Positions 17,898 to 26,639 of a stretch of DNA of 64,000 nt are shown in pieces (position 1 is the first letter of the stretch; each line of letters begins with the position of its first letter). The stretch lies in assembly GCF_003966975.1 (NCBI RefSeq), contig NZ_AP018437.1, forward strand, positions 1,364,001 to 1,428,000, given 5' to 3'. This DNA is from Pelolinea submarina (GTDB lineage Bacteria > Chloroflexota > Anaerolineae > Anaerolineales > Anaerolineaceae). Made by a program: the position numbers and the translations under genes. A model generated the notes under the pieces. It made no database searches. It saw only the letters and a program-made list of their open reading frames with translations, and was not told where the DNA came from.

Positions 17898-18923
17898 ATG
17901 AACGTAACCATCAAGGATATTGCAAAAGCTGCTGGCGTATCGCATCCAACAGTATCGCGTGCTTTAAACGATCACCCTGGAATTTCGACAGCTACCAAAG
18001 AGCGCATCAAGAAGCTGGCAGAAGAGATGGGCTATGTACCCAATGCATCGGCGCGCGGGTTGAAAACCAGCCGGTCGCGGGCTTTGGGCGTGATCATGCG
18101 CCAGATTGATGACCCATTTTGGAGCGAGGTTTTGGACGGAGTGGACAGTGTCCTGCATCCGGCCGGATACAGCTTGTTTATCGCCTCAACACATATGGAA
18201 CGCCAGCGCGAAAAAGACGTGGTGCAGGCCATGGTGCAGCGCGGCGTGGACGGCGTCATATTGCTGGCCCCGCAGTTCAGCGAAGAGCAGTGCCATATGC
18301 TCAAAAATTATGGCCTGCCGATGGTAATGGTCAATAATGAAGGCGCGGGCGATTGCAAGTATTTGATTTATAACGATGACATTTACGGCGCTCGTCTGGT
18401 GACCCATTATTTAATCGATTTAGGCCACCACCGCATTGCCTATCTGGGTAATCGCATGGGCGGTTTGACGGATACCAATCGCCTGGCCGGTTTTTCAGCG
18501 GAGATGCAAGATGCCGGGCTTGAAATTCGGGACGAGTATATTTATCACGTTCCGGCCGGGAATCCTGCCGGGGGACGCGAAGGCGCGGAATACCTCATCA
18601 CGTTAAGAGAGTTCCCGACAGCAATTGTGTGTTATAACGATTTCCTGGCAGCCGGTGTGTATAATCTGCTTTTAGAAAAAGGGATGCGAATACCGGAAGA
18701 TGTGTCGATAACGGGTTTTGATAACATTTCCATTGCTGCATACCTGACACCGCCGTTGACCACGCTGCACCAGTTCAAATTCGAAATGGGCCGCGGGGCA
18801 GCTGAAATGATGCTGGAAGTGTTGATCAAAAAACAGCAAAAAGAGGAACAGGATTCCAACCGCAGTGTTAGTATTAAAGGAGTTCTGTATATCCGCGAAT
18901 CCACGGCGATTCCTGCTTCATAG
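17898..18923 (+). CDS. LacI-family transcriptional regulator of the inositol operon
   Basis: A 341-residue LacI/GalR repressor. The helix-turn-helix is residues 3-25 (TIKDIAKAAGVSHPTVSRAL), followed by the hinge helix (PNASARGLKTSR) and a periplasmic-binding-protein fold with DDPFWSEVLDGV and a late IPEDVSITGFDN. ATG 17898 fits the usual distance to the helix-turn-helix; an in-frame TTG lies nine bases earlier. It stands just upstream of and in line with the iol operon, whose promoter carries a palindrome with a central CpG as LacI regulators prefer. Inositol or a breakdown product is the expected effector. The 150-base gap before it shows only weak promoter-like boxes. Confidence 0.9.
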   Translation: MNVTIKDIAKAAGVSHPTVSRALNDHPGISTATKERIKKLAEEMGYVPNASARGLKTSRSRALGVIMRQIDDPFWSEVLDGVDSVLHPAGYSLFIASTHMERQREKDVVQAMVQRGVDGVILLAPQFSEEQCHMLKNYGLPMVMVNNEGAGDCKYLIYNDDIYGARLVTHYLIDLGHHRIAYLGNRMGGLTDTNRLAGFSAEMQDAGLEIRDEYIYHVPAGNPAGGREGAEYLITLREFPTAIVCYNDFLAAGVYNLLLEKGMRIPEDVSITGFDNISIAAYLTPPLTTLHQFKFEMGRGAAEMMLEVLIKKQQKEEQDSNRSVSIKGVLYIRESTAIPAS

Positions 18924-19041
18924 CCCCGCTTACTGTTAGCACTACAAAAGACAATCCACTGGCCGGATAAAGCGGAAAATCCGGAATATTTGCCGCACGG
19001 TGAACCAAATGACGACTCAGTGCATTTTTAAGGTTCAAATG

Positions 19042-19069
19042 TTGACTTTCGGGGGAAATCATGTATAAT
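19042..19069 (+). promoter_or_regulatory. Promoter of the inositol operon
   Basis: TTGACT (19042-19047) and a perfect TATAAT (19064-19069) are separated by 16 bases. Transcription would start near 19076, giving a leader of about 80 bases before iolB. Confidence 0.8.
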
Positions 19070-19083
19070 GTTCACGTGTGCAT
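19068..19083. promoter_or_regulatory. Candidate LacI-family operator
   Basis: ATGTTCACGTGTGCAT is palindromic at 12 of 16 positions around CACGTG. It overlaps the end of the -10 box and the expected start site, where a repressor would block initiation. It is the only such site that I noticed near the regulator gene and the operon. Confidence 0.6.
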
Positions 19084-19155
19084 TAATAAAATGGGTCGGG
19101 AATTGCATCGCTCGGCATGATTTTTCCCCAAAAGGCTAAAAAAAGCGAGGATTAG

Positions 19156-20052
19156 ATGCGGCAATATGATGAAAGATCATTGATAGTTCACCCCCAAGTA
19201 ACGAATGACCCGGGTGTCATCGTCAGCGTGGATTGCGAAAATGCGGGCTGGCAAACCATCGATTTTCAAGTGCGCAGTCTTGCTAAGGGGCAGCAATGGA
19301 AAAGCGCATCAACCGGCAAAGAAACAGCGCTGGTGGTTCTTTCCGGCACAATCAGCGTGAATTCCGATCAGGGCAATTGGAAATCTATCGGTGAAAGAAG
19401 CAGTGTTTTTTCAGGCTTGCCGTATGCCTTATATCTTCCCCTCGAATCTCATTATGAAATCCTTGCGGATACCGACAGCGAGTTTGCCATTGCAACGGTT
19501 CCCGCCACAAAGAAATTTCCGGCGCAACTGATTACACCGGCGGACGTGCATGTTGAGGTGCGCGGTGGAGACCACGCCACGCGACAGATCAATGACATTA
19601 TTCCGCCCGGTTTTCCCTGCGAACATTTAGTGGTGGTTGAGGTCTATACACCTGCGGGGAACTGGTCCAGTTACCCTCCGCATAAACATGACAATCGCAA
19701 AGTCGCCCCGGACGGCAGCCTGCTGGAAGCAGACCTGGATGAAATCTATTATTACAAAATTGACCGGCCGGAAGGTTACGCTTTGCAGCGAGTTTACACC
19801 GGTACGGATTCTCCTCTGGCGTTGGCCGGTAAGGGGTTTGATGCCGCGTTGGTGCTGCATAATGATGATATTGCCCTGGTGCCGGAAGGGTATCATCCCG
19901 TTTCCAGCCCGCCCGGATACACTGCTTATTATTTGAATGTTTTGGCCGGATCTGATCAGGTATTGACATCGCACGATGACCCGGACTTCGCCTGGGTTAA
20001 AGATTCCTACCGCAGTATCGATCCGCGGCTTCCTATTTATCCCATTAAATAA
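19156..20052 (+). CDS. iolB: 5-deoxy-glucuronate isomerase
   Basis: A 298-residue bicupin of the IolB family, which turns 5-deoxy-glucuronate into 2-deoxy-5-keto-D-gluconate. The metal site of the C-terminal cupin is visible as PPHKHDNRK followed by LDEIYYYKI, with the later histidine in PEGYHPVSSPPGY. The length matches family members (about 270-300). First gene of the operon, with GAGGA upstream, about 80 bases after the predicted transcription start. IolB comes after IolD in the pathway, and iolD follows it directly here. Confidence 0.95.
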   Translation: MRQYDERSLIVHPQVTNDPGVIVSVDCENAGWQTIDFQVRSLAKGQQWKSASTGKETALVVLSGTISVNSDQGNWKSIGERSSVFSGLPYALYLPLESHYEILADTDSEFAIATVPATKKFPAQLITPADVHVEVRGGDHATRQINDIIPPGFPCEHLVVVEVYTPAGNWSSYPPHKHDNRKVAPDGSLLEADLDEIYYYKIDRPEGYALQRVYTGTDSPLALAGKGFDAALVLHNDDIALVPEGYHPVSSPPGYTAYYLNVLAGSDQVLTSHDDPDFAWVKDSYRSIDPRLPIYPIK

Positions 20053-20072
20053 ACCCGCATTACGGAGGAAAA

Positions 20073-21959
20073 ATGACCGAAGGCAAAACCAGACGGATGA
20101 CGATGGCGCAAGCCGTTATCAATTTCCTAAAGAATCAATACAGTGAACGCGATGGTTTAGAACAGCCTGTCTTCGCAGGCTGTTTTGGTATATTTGGGCA
20201 TGGCAACGTGGCCGGCATCGGCCAGGCCCTCCAGCAGAACTTGGATTTCCGCTATTATCAGGTCCGCAATGAGCAGGCCATGGTGCATACGGCCAGCGCA
20301 TATGCCAAGATAAAGGATCGCCTGCAAACTTTTGTGTGTACCTCATCCATTGGCCCCGGCGCGACCAATATGCTGACCGGCGCGGCGCTGGCGACCATCA
20401 ACCATTTACCGGTGCTGCTGCTGCCGGGCGATATCTTCGCCCGCCGCAATGTTGCCCCGGTATTGCAGCAGTTGGAATTCCCGGCTTCGCAGGACGTTTC
20501 TGTCAACGATTGCTTCCGTCCTGTCAGCCGTTATTGGGATCGCATCAACCGTCCGGACCAGATTCTGACTGCACTGCCGACCGCTCTGCGTGTGCTCACC
20601 AGCCCCGTGGACACCGGCACGGTCACGCTGGCTCTGCCGCAGGACGTTCAAACCGAAGCCTATGACTATCCGGTTGAATTCTTCGAAAAACGAGTCTGGC
20701 ACGTTGGGCGACAGCGTCCGGATGCGGCCTCGCTTTCAAAAGCGGCCGAAATGATCCGCCAGAGTCAGCGGCCCATGATTATTGCCGGCGGCGGTTTGAT
20801 CTACTCCGGGGCAACCGAAACCCTGCGCGAATTTGTGGACAGCACCGGTATTCCGGTCGGTGAAAGCATGGCCGGCAAAGGCAGCCTGCGCTATGACCAT
20901 CCGCTCTGCCTGGGCGGGGTGGGCGCCACCGGCACATTGGCCGCCAACCGCATCGCCAAAGAAGCCGATCTGGTGATCGGCATTGGCACGCGCTACAGCG
21001 ATTTCACCACAGCCTCCAAGACTGCTTTCCAGAACCCGGACGTGCGTTTCATCAACATCAACGTAGCTGAATTTGACGCCGCCAAGCATTTCGGTTTGAT
21101 GCTGGTTGGGGATGCCAAAGTAACGCTGGAAGAATTGTTAACGGCGCTGCAGGATTATCACGTGGCGGATGCTTATCGTCAGGAAGCCGCTCAATTGCAT
21201 GACCAGTGGGAAACCGAAGTCGAGCGAATCTACGCCATTCACAATGAACCGCTGCCCAGCCAGGGTGAATTGATCGGGCTGTTGAATGAACTGTCTTCCC
21301 CCGATGCCATCATGGTCAACGCGGCCGGCAGCATGCCGGGCGACCTGCACAAACTCTGGCGTGCGCGCCACCCCAAGAATTTCCATCTCGAATACGGCTA
21401 TTCCTGCATGGGATACGAAATTGCCGGCGGTTTGGGCGTCAAGATGGCCGCACCGGATCGCGAAGTGTACGTGATTGTGGGCGACGGCAGTTACCTGATG
21501 CTGTCCTCTGATATCGCCACATCCATCCAGGAAGGATATAAGCTGATCATCATCCTGTGGGATAACGGCGGTTTCAAGAGCATCGGCTCGTTAAGCCGCT
21601 CGCTGGGACAGGACGGCTTTGGCACGCGCTTCGTCTTCCCGCAGGAGGATAAACTCGCGGGCGATTCGGCCGGGGATTCGGTTGAAGGCCTGCCTATTGA
21701 TTTTGCTGCCAACGCGCGCAGTCTGGGCGCGGAAGTGATTTCCTGCAAAACCGCGCACGATTACGCCGCTGCGCTGGAAGCCGCGCGCAAGACCGATCGT
21801 ACAACTCTGATCTATATCCGCAATGACCGTTATGTCAACGTGCCGGGTTATGAAAGCTGGTGGGATGTGCAAGTAGCCGAGGTCAGCGAGATGCCATCCG
21901 TGGATGAAGCCCGCAAACAGTGGGAAGCAATGCGTAAAAAGGAACGGTTATTTTTATAG
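20073..21959 (+). CDS. iolD: 3D-trihydroxycyclohexane-1,2-dione hydrolase
   Basis: A 628-residue thiamine-diphosphate enzyme that opens the inositol ring. The N-terminal domain has the conserved activating glutamate in RNEQAMVHTA and a GIFGHGNVAGIGQAL segment typical of IolD. The C-terminal cofactor domain has GDGSYLMLSSDI, the start of the GDG-x(~25)-N motif, with ILWDNGG completing it. Length and order agree with IolD from bacilli (about 637). Twenty bases after iolB with a GGAGG ribosome site. Confidence 0.95.
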   Translation: MTEGKTRRMTMAQAVINFLKNQYSERDGLEQPVFAGCFGIFGHGNVAGIGQALQQNLDFRYYQVRNEQAMVHTASAYAKIKDRLQTFVCTSSIGPGATNMLTGAALATINHLPVLLLPGDIFARRNVAPVLQQLEFPASQDVSVNDCFRPVSRYWDRINRPDQILTALPTALRVLTSPVDTGTVTLALPQDVQTEAYDYPVEFFEKRVWHVGRQRPDAASLSKAAEMIRQSQRPMIIAGGGLIYSGATETLREFVDSTGIPVGESMAGKGSLRYDHPLCLGGVGATGTLAANRIAKEADLVIGIGTRYSDFTTASKTAFQNPDVRFININVAEFDAAKHFGLMLVGDAKVTLEELLTALQDYHVADAYRQEAAQLHDQWETEVERIYAIHNEPLPSQGELIGLLNELSSPDAIMVNAAGSMPGDLHKLWRARHPKNFHLEYGYSCMGYEIAGGLGVKMAAPDREVYVIVGDGSYLMLSSDIATSIQEGYKLIIILWDNGGFKSIGSLSRSLGQDGFGTRFVFPQEDKLAGDSAGDSVEGLPIDFAANARSLGAEVISCKTAHDYAAALEAARKTDRTTLIYIRNDRYVNVPGYESWWDVQVAEVSEMPSVDEARKQWEAMRKKERLFL

Positions 21960-21991
21960 AGCCGATCAACAATTAACAGAGGAGCGACGAT

Positions 21992-23521
21992 TTGGTTGAC
22001 AATTCAAATACCATAAAAACAGAAGAAGCCGATGGATTCCTCCGCCTGGTGGGGATCAGCAAGAGTTTCCCGGGAGTCAAGGCACTCAATAATGTCCATT
22101 TGAATGTCCGCAAAGGGGAAGTCCACGGCCTGGTCGGCGAAAACGGGGCGGGTAAATCTACTTTAATGAAGATCCTTTCAGGCGCTTACATTAAAGATGA
22201 AGGTGAGATTTACTGGCAGGGCGAAAAGGTTGAGATCACTAAACCCAAAGATTCCGAAGAATTGGGAATTGCCATTATTTACCAGGAGTTTAACCTGGTT
22301 CCCCAATTGAGCATTTCTGAGAATATTTGGCTGGGCCGCGAACCGCTGGCGAATAAGGCCCTGCAGCTGATCGATTGGACAGAGATGCACAAAAGGACGC
22401 AACAGTTGCTTGATGATTTAGACCTGGATTTTGATCCCAAACGGCCGGTGGCAGGTTTGGGCGTGGCCAGCCAGCAAATGGTCGAGATCGCCAAGGCATT
22501 ATCTCTGAATGCTAAATTGCTCATTATGGACGAGCCGACCAGCGCGCTGTCAAAAAATGAGATCGATCAACTTTTCTCTGTCATTCAGTCTTTAAAGGAA
22601 AAAGACGTATCCATAATTTACATCTCCCATCACCTTGAAGAAGTCTTCGAGATATGTGACCGCGGCACGGTACTGCGGGATGGAAATTTTGTGGCGACCA
22701 TTGACCCCAAACAAACCAGCAAGAATGAGTTGATCCAGTTGATGGTTGGACGTACGCTGGACCAGCAATATCCCAAAGTGAAGGCTGAACGAGGTGAAGA
22801 GGTCATGCGTGTCGAGCACCTCAGCCGCAAAGGGGTTTTAAGTGACATCAGCTTCTCGGCTTACGCGGGGGAGATCTTGGGCATCTCTGGTTTGGTTGGC
22901 TCAGGACGCACCGAGCTGGTCAAGGCCATATTTGGCGCCGACCCGATTGATAGCGGCAAGATATTCATTTATGGCAAAGAAGTAAAAATCACCTCGCCCC
23001 AATCTGCCATTGCAGCAGGCATGGGATTGCTGCCGGAAGACCGTAAATATGAAGGCCTGGTTTTGAAATTATCTGTCAAGCAGAATGTCAGCATGGCCAG
23101 TCTGGGTAAACTCCTCAAGCGGGGTATGCTGCAGTTGAACATTGAAAAATCAAAGGTGCTGGATTTCATCGATAAATTGCGAATTTTGACTCCCAGCATT
23201 GAAAAAGAAGTACAAAATTTGAGCGGCGGCAACCAACAAAAGGTTGTTTTGGCAAAATGGTTAGCCAGCCAATCGCGCATCCTGATCTTTGACGAACCCA
23301 CGCGCGGCATCGATGTGGGTGCCAAAGTGGAAGTCTATAACCTGATGAACGAATTGGTGAAAAATGGTGTGGCGGTCATCATGGTCTCTTCGGAAATGCC
23401 GGAAATTTTAGGGATGAGCGACCGCATCTTGGTGATCCATCAGGGCGAATTGGCATCGATATTAAATTGTGAAGAAGCAACGCAGGAGAAAATACTATCT
23501 GCAGCAATGGGAGTGAATTAA
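21992..23521 (+). CDS. Sugar/inositol ABC importer ATPase (RbsA/MglA type)
   Basis: A 509-residue duplicated ATPase of the carbohydrate uptake class 2. The first half has Walker A GENGAGKST and Walker B LLIMDEPTSALS. The second half has a degenerate Walker A region (GLVGSGRTELVK), the signature LSGGNQQKV and ILIFDEPTRGIDVG. The start is TTG at 21992: AGAGGAG ends seven bases before it and no better codon is near. It energises import through the permease encoded one base after its stop. The operon context makes myo-inositol the likely cargo. Confidence 0.93.
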   Translation: MVDNSNTIKTEEADGFLRLVGISKSFPGVKALNNVHLNVRKGEVHGLVGENGAGKSTLMKILSGAYIKDEGEIYWQGEKVEITKPKDSEELGIAIIYQEFNLVPQLSISENIWLGREPLANKALQLIDWTEMHKRTQQLLDDLDLDFDPKRPVAGLGVASQQMVEIAKALSLNAKLLIMDEPTSALSKNEIDQLFSVIQSLKEKDVSIIYISHHLEEVFEICDRGTVLRDGNFVATIDPKQTSKNELIQLMVGRTLDQQYPKVKAERGEEVMRVEHLSRKGVLSDISFSAYAGEILGISGLVGSGRTELVKAIFGADPIDSGKIFIYGKEVKITSPQSAIAAGMGLLPEDRKYEGLVLKLSVKQNVSMASLGKLLKRGMLQLNIEKSKVLDFIDKLRILTPSIEKEVQNLSGGNQQKVVLAKWLASQSRILIFDEPTRGIDVGAKVEVYNLMNELVKNGVAVIMVSSEMPEILGMSDRILVIHQGELASILNCEEATQEKILSAAMGVN

Positions 23522-23522
23522 T

Positions 23523-24518
23523 ATGGCAACTGAATCAGTAGAAATCGCTAACGAATCCAAAAAGAAAATCACCGTCAGCAGCCTGATCGGCCGCTTCGGC
23601 GCCCTGTTTGGCTTGTTGTTTCTGGTGATCTTTCTAAGTATCACCTCGGACGTTTTCCTGGGCGGTTCGAACTTGTCCAATATCGCTCGTCAGGCAACGG
23701 TGAACGCCTTCCTTTCAGTAGGTATGTTATTGGCTATTATCACGGCTGGTATTGATTTGTCGGTTGGGTCCGTTTTGGCGTTATCCATGTGCACCCTGGG
23801 AATCCTGGTGATAAAGATGGGGGTCAACCCTTATTTAGCGATGTTAGCCTGTCTTGCCATGGGTACATTTTTCGGGTGGATCAACGGTCTTCTGTTGACT
23901 AAGTTACATTTACCGCATCCCTTTATCGCAACTTTAGGCACGATGAATATTGCTCGCGGTTTGGCCTTGATTATCACCGATTCATCGCCGGTTTCCGGAT
24001 TCGATCGCGCCGGAGCTCCAGAAGTGCTGACCCTGGGAGCCGGTTCTGTCGGACCGATTCCGGTAGCATTTATCGCTGTATTCGCCGTCTATATTATGTT
24101 TCATATTTTACTGACAAGAACACCATTCGGACGCCATATTTATGCTGTCGGCGGGAATGTTTCAGCCGCCAGATTATCCGGTATCAATGTAAGCCGTACG
24201 CTGATGACTGTTTATAGCCTAAGCGGCTTTATGGCAGGGTTGGCGGCTTTAATGTTGGCAGGACGTACGAATTCCGGATTTCCCAATGCGGGTGCAGGAT
24301 ATGAAACGGACGCTATCGCGGCGGTTATCATCGGCGGTGCCAGTTTTTCAGGCGGTTCAGGCACTATCGGTGGGACGGCCATTGGTGTTTTGTTGATTGC
24401 GGTTCTGCGTAATGGGCTGGTATTGCTCAATGTACCAACAGAATGGCAAACGGTTGCCATTGGTCTGGTCATTATTGGCGCGGTTTCCATCGATATGCTT
24501 CGCCATCGTGCGCAATAA
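23523..24518 (+). CDS. Sugar/inositol ABC importer permease (RbsC type)
   Basis: A 331-residue BPD_transp_2 permease with eight to ten hydrophobic helices from residue 28 on. AGIDLSVGSVLALS and AAVIIGGASFSGGSGTIGGTAIGVLL are hallmark segments of RbsC-like proteins, the second being the ATPase-contact region. It follows the ATPase gene by one base, and precedes the binding-protein gene by about 100 bases. Confidence 0.93.
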   Translation: MATESVEIANESKKKITVSSLIGRFGALFGLLFLVIFLSITSDVFLGGSNLSNIARQATVNAFLSVGMLLAIITAGIDLSVGSVLALSMCTLGILVIKMGVNPYLAMLACLAMGTFFGWINGLLLTKLHLPHPFIATLGTMNIARGLALIITDSSPVSGFDRAGAPEVLTLGAGSVGPIPVAFIAVFAVYIMFHILLTRTPFGRHIYAVGGNVSAARLSGINVSRTLMTVYSLSGFMAGLAALMLAGRTNSGFPNAGAGYETDAIAAVIIGGASFSGGSGTIGGTAIGVLLIAVLRNGLVLLNVPTEWQTVAIGLVIIGAVSIDMLRHRAQ

Positions 24519-24620
24519 TGGTGACCAGAATCCATTCAGTTATTTTTCAAGGAGGTGTATCTGACAAAATTGAAATTACCTATCCAAAAAAATATCAACT
24601 AACCTATTTGAGGAGGATAA

Positions 24621-26435
24621 ATGAATTCGAAAGTTTATAAGTTTGCAGCATTATTGCTCGTAGCAGCTGTGGCTTTTAGTGCATGCGCCCCGAAGGAAGC
24701 TGCCAGTACTACTTCCGGTGACAAGATTAAAGTGGCGGTAGTGGTGAAAGCCGTTACCAGCGACTATTGGAAGCTGGTTGGCGCGGGCGTGGATCAGGCT
24801 ATGGTAGATGATCCCACCATCGAAGCGGAATTCCTGGGTCCGAACGAAGAGACGGACATTGAAGGACAAATCCGCATCATTGAAGCGCAGATTTCCGCCA
24901 AAGTGGACGCGCTGGCCGTGGCCCCCAGCCAGGCTGATCAATTGGCTCCCACCCTGCAAAAGGCTGTGGACGCCGGTATCCCGGTGGTGTTGATCGACAC
25001 CAACATTGATACCTTCGAAGCCAAATCAGCCTTTGTCGGTACCGACAACAGACTGGGCGGCACCATGGCGGGCGAGTTCATCGCCGGCAAGTTGCAGTCA
25101 GGCGACGAAGTAGCCATCATCCGCGGTGCGGCGGGCGACCCCGTGCATAACCTGCGCGAAGAGGGTGCGACTGAGGCATTGGAAGCGGCCGGCCTGGTAG
25201 TTGTGGCCGTGCAGCCTGCTGACAGCGATCGCGCCAAGGGTCAGTCCGTGGCCGAGAACCTTTTGACCGCCAACCCGAACCTGAAAGCCATCTATGCTAC
25301 CAATGATGAGATGGCGCTGGGTGCGTTGAACGCGGCCAAAGCCGCCGGAATGTCCCTGGTGATCGTGGGCTTTGATGCCTCCCCGGATGCGCTGACTTCC
25401 ATCGAAGCGGGCGAACTCTCCGGTTCCGTGGCGCAATTCCCCGGCAAGATTGGCGAACTGGGCACCCTGACCGCTGCGGCAGTAGCGCGCGGCGAGGCAG
25501 TGGAATCCTTCGTCAACACCGGCGTGGACGTTGTCTCCATTGACAACATCACCACCTACAAACCGGATGCGAAGCCGGCAGCCGCTGCTGAACCCCTTAA
25601 AGTGGCAGTAGTGGTAAAAGCTGTCACCAGTGACTATTGGAAGCTGGTTGGCGCGGGCGTGGATCAGGCTATGGTAGATGATCCCACCATCGAAGCAACC
25701 TTCCTGGGCCCCAATGAAGAGACGGACATTGAAGGACAAATCCGCATCATTGAAGCGCAGATTTCCGCCAAAGTGGATGCGTTAGCCGTGGCCCCCAGCC
25801 AGGCTGATCAATTGGCTCCCACCCTGCAAAAGGCTGTGGAAGCTGGCATCCCGGTGGTGTTGATCGACACCAACATCGATACCTTCGATGCCAAATCAGC
25901 CTTTGTCGGCACCGACAACAGACTGGGCGGCACGATGGCTGGTGAATTCATCGCCGGCAAGTTGCAGGCTGGCGACGAAGTAGCCATCATCCGCGGTGCG
26001 GCGGGCGACCCCGTGCATAACCTGCGCGAAGAGGGTGCGACTGAGGCATTGGAAGCGGCCGGCCTGGTTGTTGTGGCCGTGCAGCCTGCTGACAGTGATC
26101 GCGCCAAGGGGCAAACCGTGGCCGAGAACCTTTTGACCGCCAACCCGAACCTGAAAGCCATCTATGCTACCAATGATGAGATGGCGCTGGGCGCGTTGAA
26201 CGCGGCCAAAGCCGCCGGATTGACTCTGGTGATCGTGGGCTTTGATGCCTCCCCGGACGCGCTGGCTTCCATCGAAGCGGGTGAACTCTCCGGTTCCGTG
26301 GCGCAATTCCCCGGCAAGATTGGCGAACTGGGCACCCTGACCGCTGCGGCAGTAGCGCGCGGCGAGAGTGTGGAATCCTTCGTCAACACTGGCGTGGACG
26401 TTGTCAACATCGATAATGTAGCCGAATTCAAGTAA
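24621..26435 (+). CDS. Double-domain sugar-binding lipoprotein (internal tandem duplication)
   Basis: A 604-residue substrate-binding lipoprotein, about twice the normal 300-330 length of the RbsB-like family. A lipobox FSAC gives lipidated C22. Two complete Peripla_BP_4 domains follow: residues 37-309 and 327-599. They differ at only about ten aligned positions (for example E/T, D/E, S/A, MS/LT), so they are roughly 96 percent identical. The linker is about 17 residues and Pro/Ala-rich (KPDAKPAAAAEPL). Each half keeps the same hinge and ligand regions (TSDYWKLVGAG, IDTNIDTF, TNDEMALGAL, GFDASPDAL). GAGGAGGATAA precedes the ATG. It should deliver ligand to the permease upstream; two tethered domains may raise local capture. 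A collapsed or duplicated assembly would be the alternative. Confidence 0.93.
   Translation: MNSKVYKFAALLLVAAVAFSACAPKEAASTTSGDKIKVAVVVKAVTSDYWKLVGAGVDQAMVDDPTIEAEFLGPNEETDIEGQIRIIEAQISAKVDALAVAPSQADQLAPTLQKAVDAGIPVVLIDTNIDTFEAKSAFVGTDNRLGGTMAGEFIAGKLQSGDEVAIIRGAAGDPVHNLREEGATEALEAAGLVVVAVQPADSDRAKGQSVAENLLTANPNLKAIYATNDEMALGALNAAKAAGMSLVIVGFDASPDALTSIEAGELSGSVAQFPGKIGELGTLTAAAVARGEAVESFVNTGVDVVSIDNITTYKPDAKPAAAAEPLKVAVVVKAVTSDYWKLVGAGVDQAMVDDPTIEATFLGPNEETDIEGQIRIIEAQISAKVDALAVAPSQADQLAPTLQKAVEAGIPVVLIDTNIDTFDAKSAFVGTDNRLGGTMAGEFIAGKLQAGDEVAIIRGAAGDPVHNLREEGATEALEAAGLVVVAVQPADSDRAKGQTVAENLLTANPNLKAIYATNDEMALGALNAAKAAGLTLVIVGFDASPDALASIEAGELSGSVAQFPGKIGELGTLTAAAVARGESVESFVNTGVDVVNIDNVAEFK
24729..25541 (+). 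repeat. Direct repeat copy 1 (binding-protein domain)
   Basis: About 813 bases that recur 870 bases downstream with very high nucleotide identity, including long identical stretches and many identical synonymous codons. It encodes the first ligand-binding domain. Confidence 0.9.
25599..26411 (+). repeat. Direct repeat copy 2 (binding-protein domain)
   Basis: Second copy of the repeat, offset exactly 870 bases (290 codons) from the first, so the frame is kept. Conservation at silent sites points to recent duplication or ongoing gene conversion. Confidence 0.9.
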
Positions 26436-26451
26436 GTCAAGTAAAAAAATT

Positions 26452-26479
26452 GGTGGAACCTGAGCAATCAGGTTCCACC
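26452..26479 (+). promoter_or_regulatory. Intra-operon stem-loop after the binding-protein gene
   Basis: A perfect 12-bp stem (GGTGGAACCTGA with its complement) closes a GCAA loop. No T tract follows, so it is not a classical terminator. Such hairpins after binding-protein genes often protect the 3' end of that segment and raise its level relative to downstream genes. The rest of the 204-base gap up to iolE shows only the ribosome site. Confidence 0.7.
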
Positions 26480-26639
26480 GTAATAACCGGGTTTCACAAC
26501 GACGCGTAAGTGTGTACCTTAATTTTCATAAATGGAATTATTTTTAATAGATTGGATTGTTTGTTGAAATGAATTTGTTGGATTGTAAGCATAGAGATGG
26601 AAAATTATCCGCAATACAAAATTAATAAGGAGGCAGTGA

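Noticed and set aside
24540..24620. A small gene after GGAGGTG at about 24551
   Set aside because: No convincing start codon at proper spacing and the frame merges into the binding-protein start region; it looks like leader RNA.
24729..26411. Two separate binding-protein genes with a missed stop
   Set aside because: The frame is continuous, the second domain has no signal peptide or ribosome site, and the offset is an exact multiple of three.
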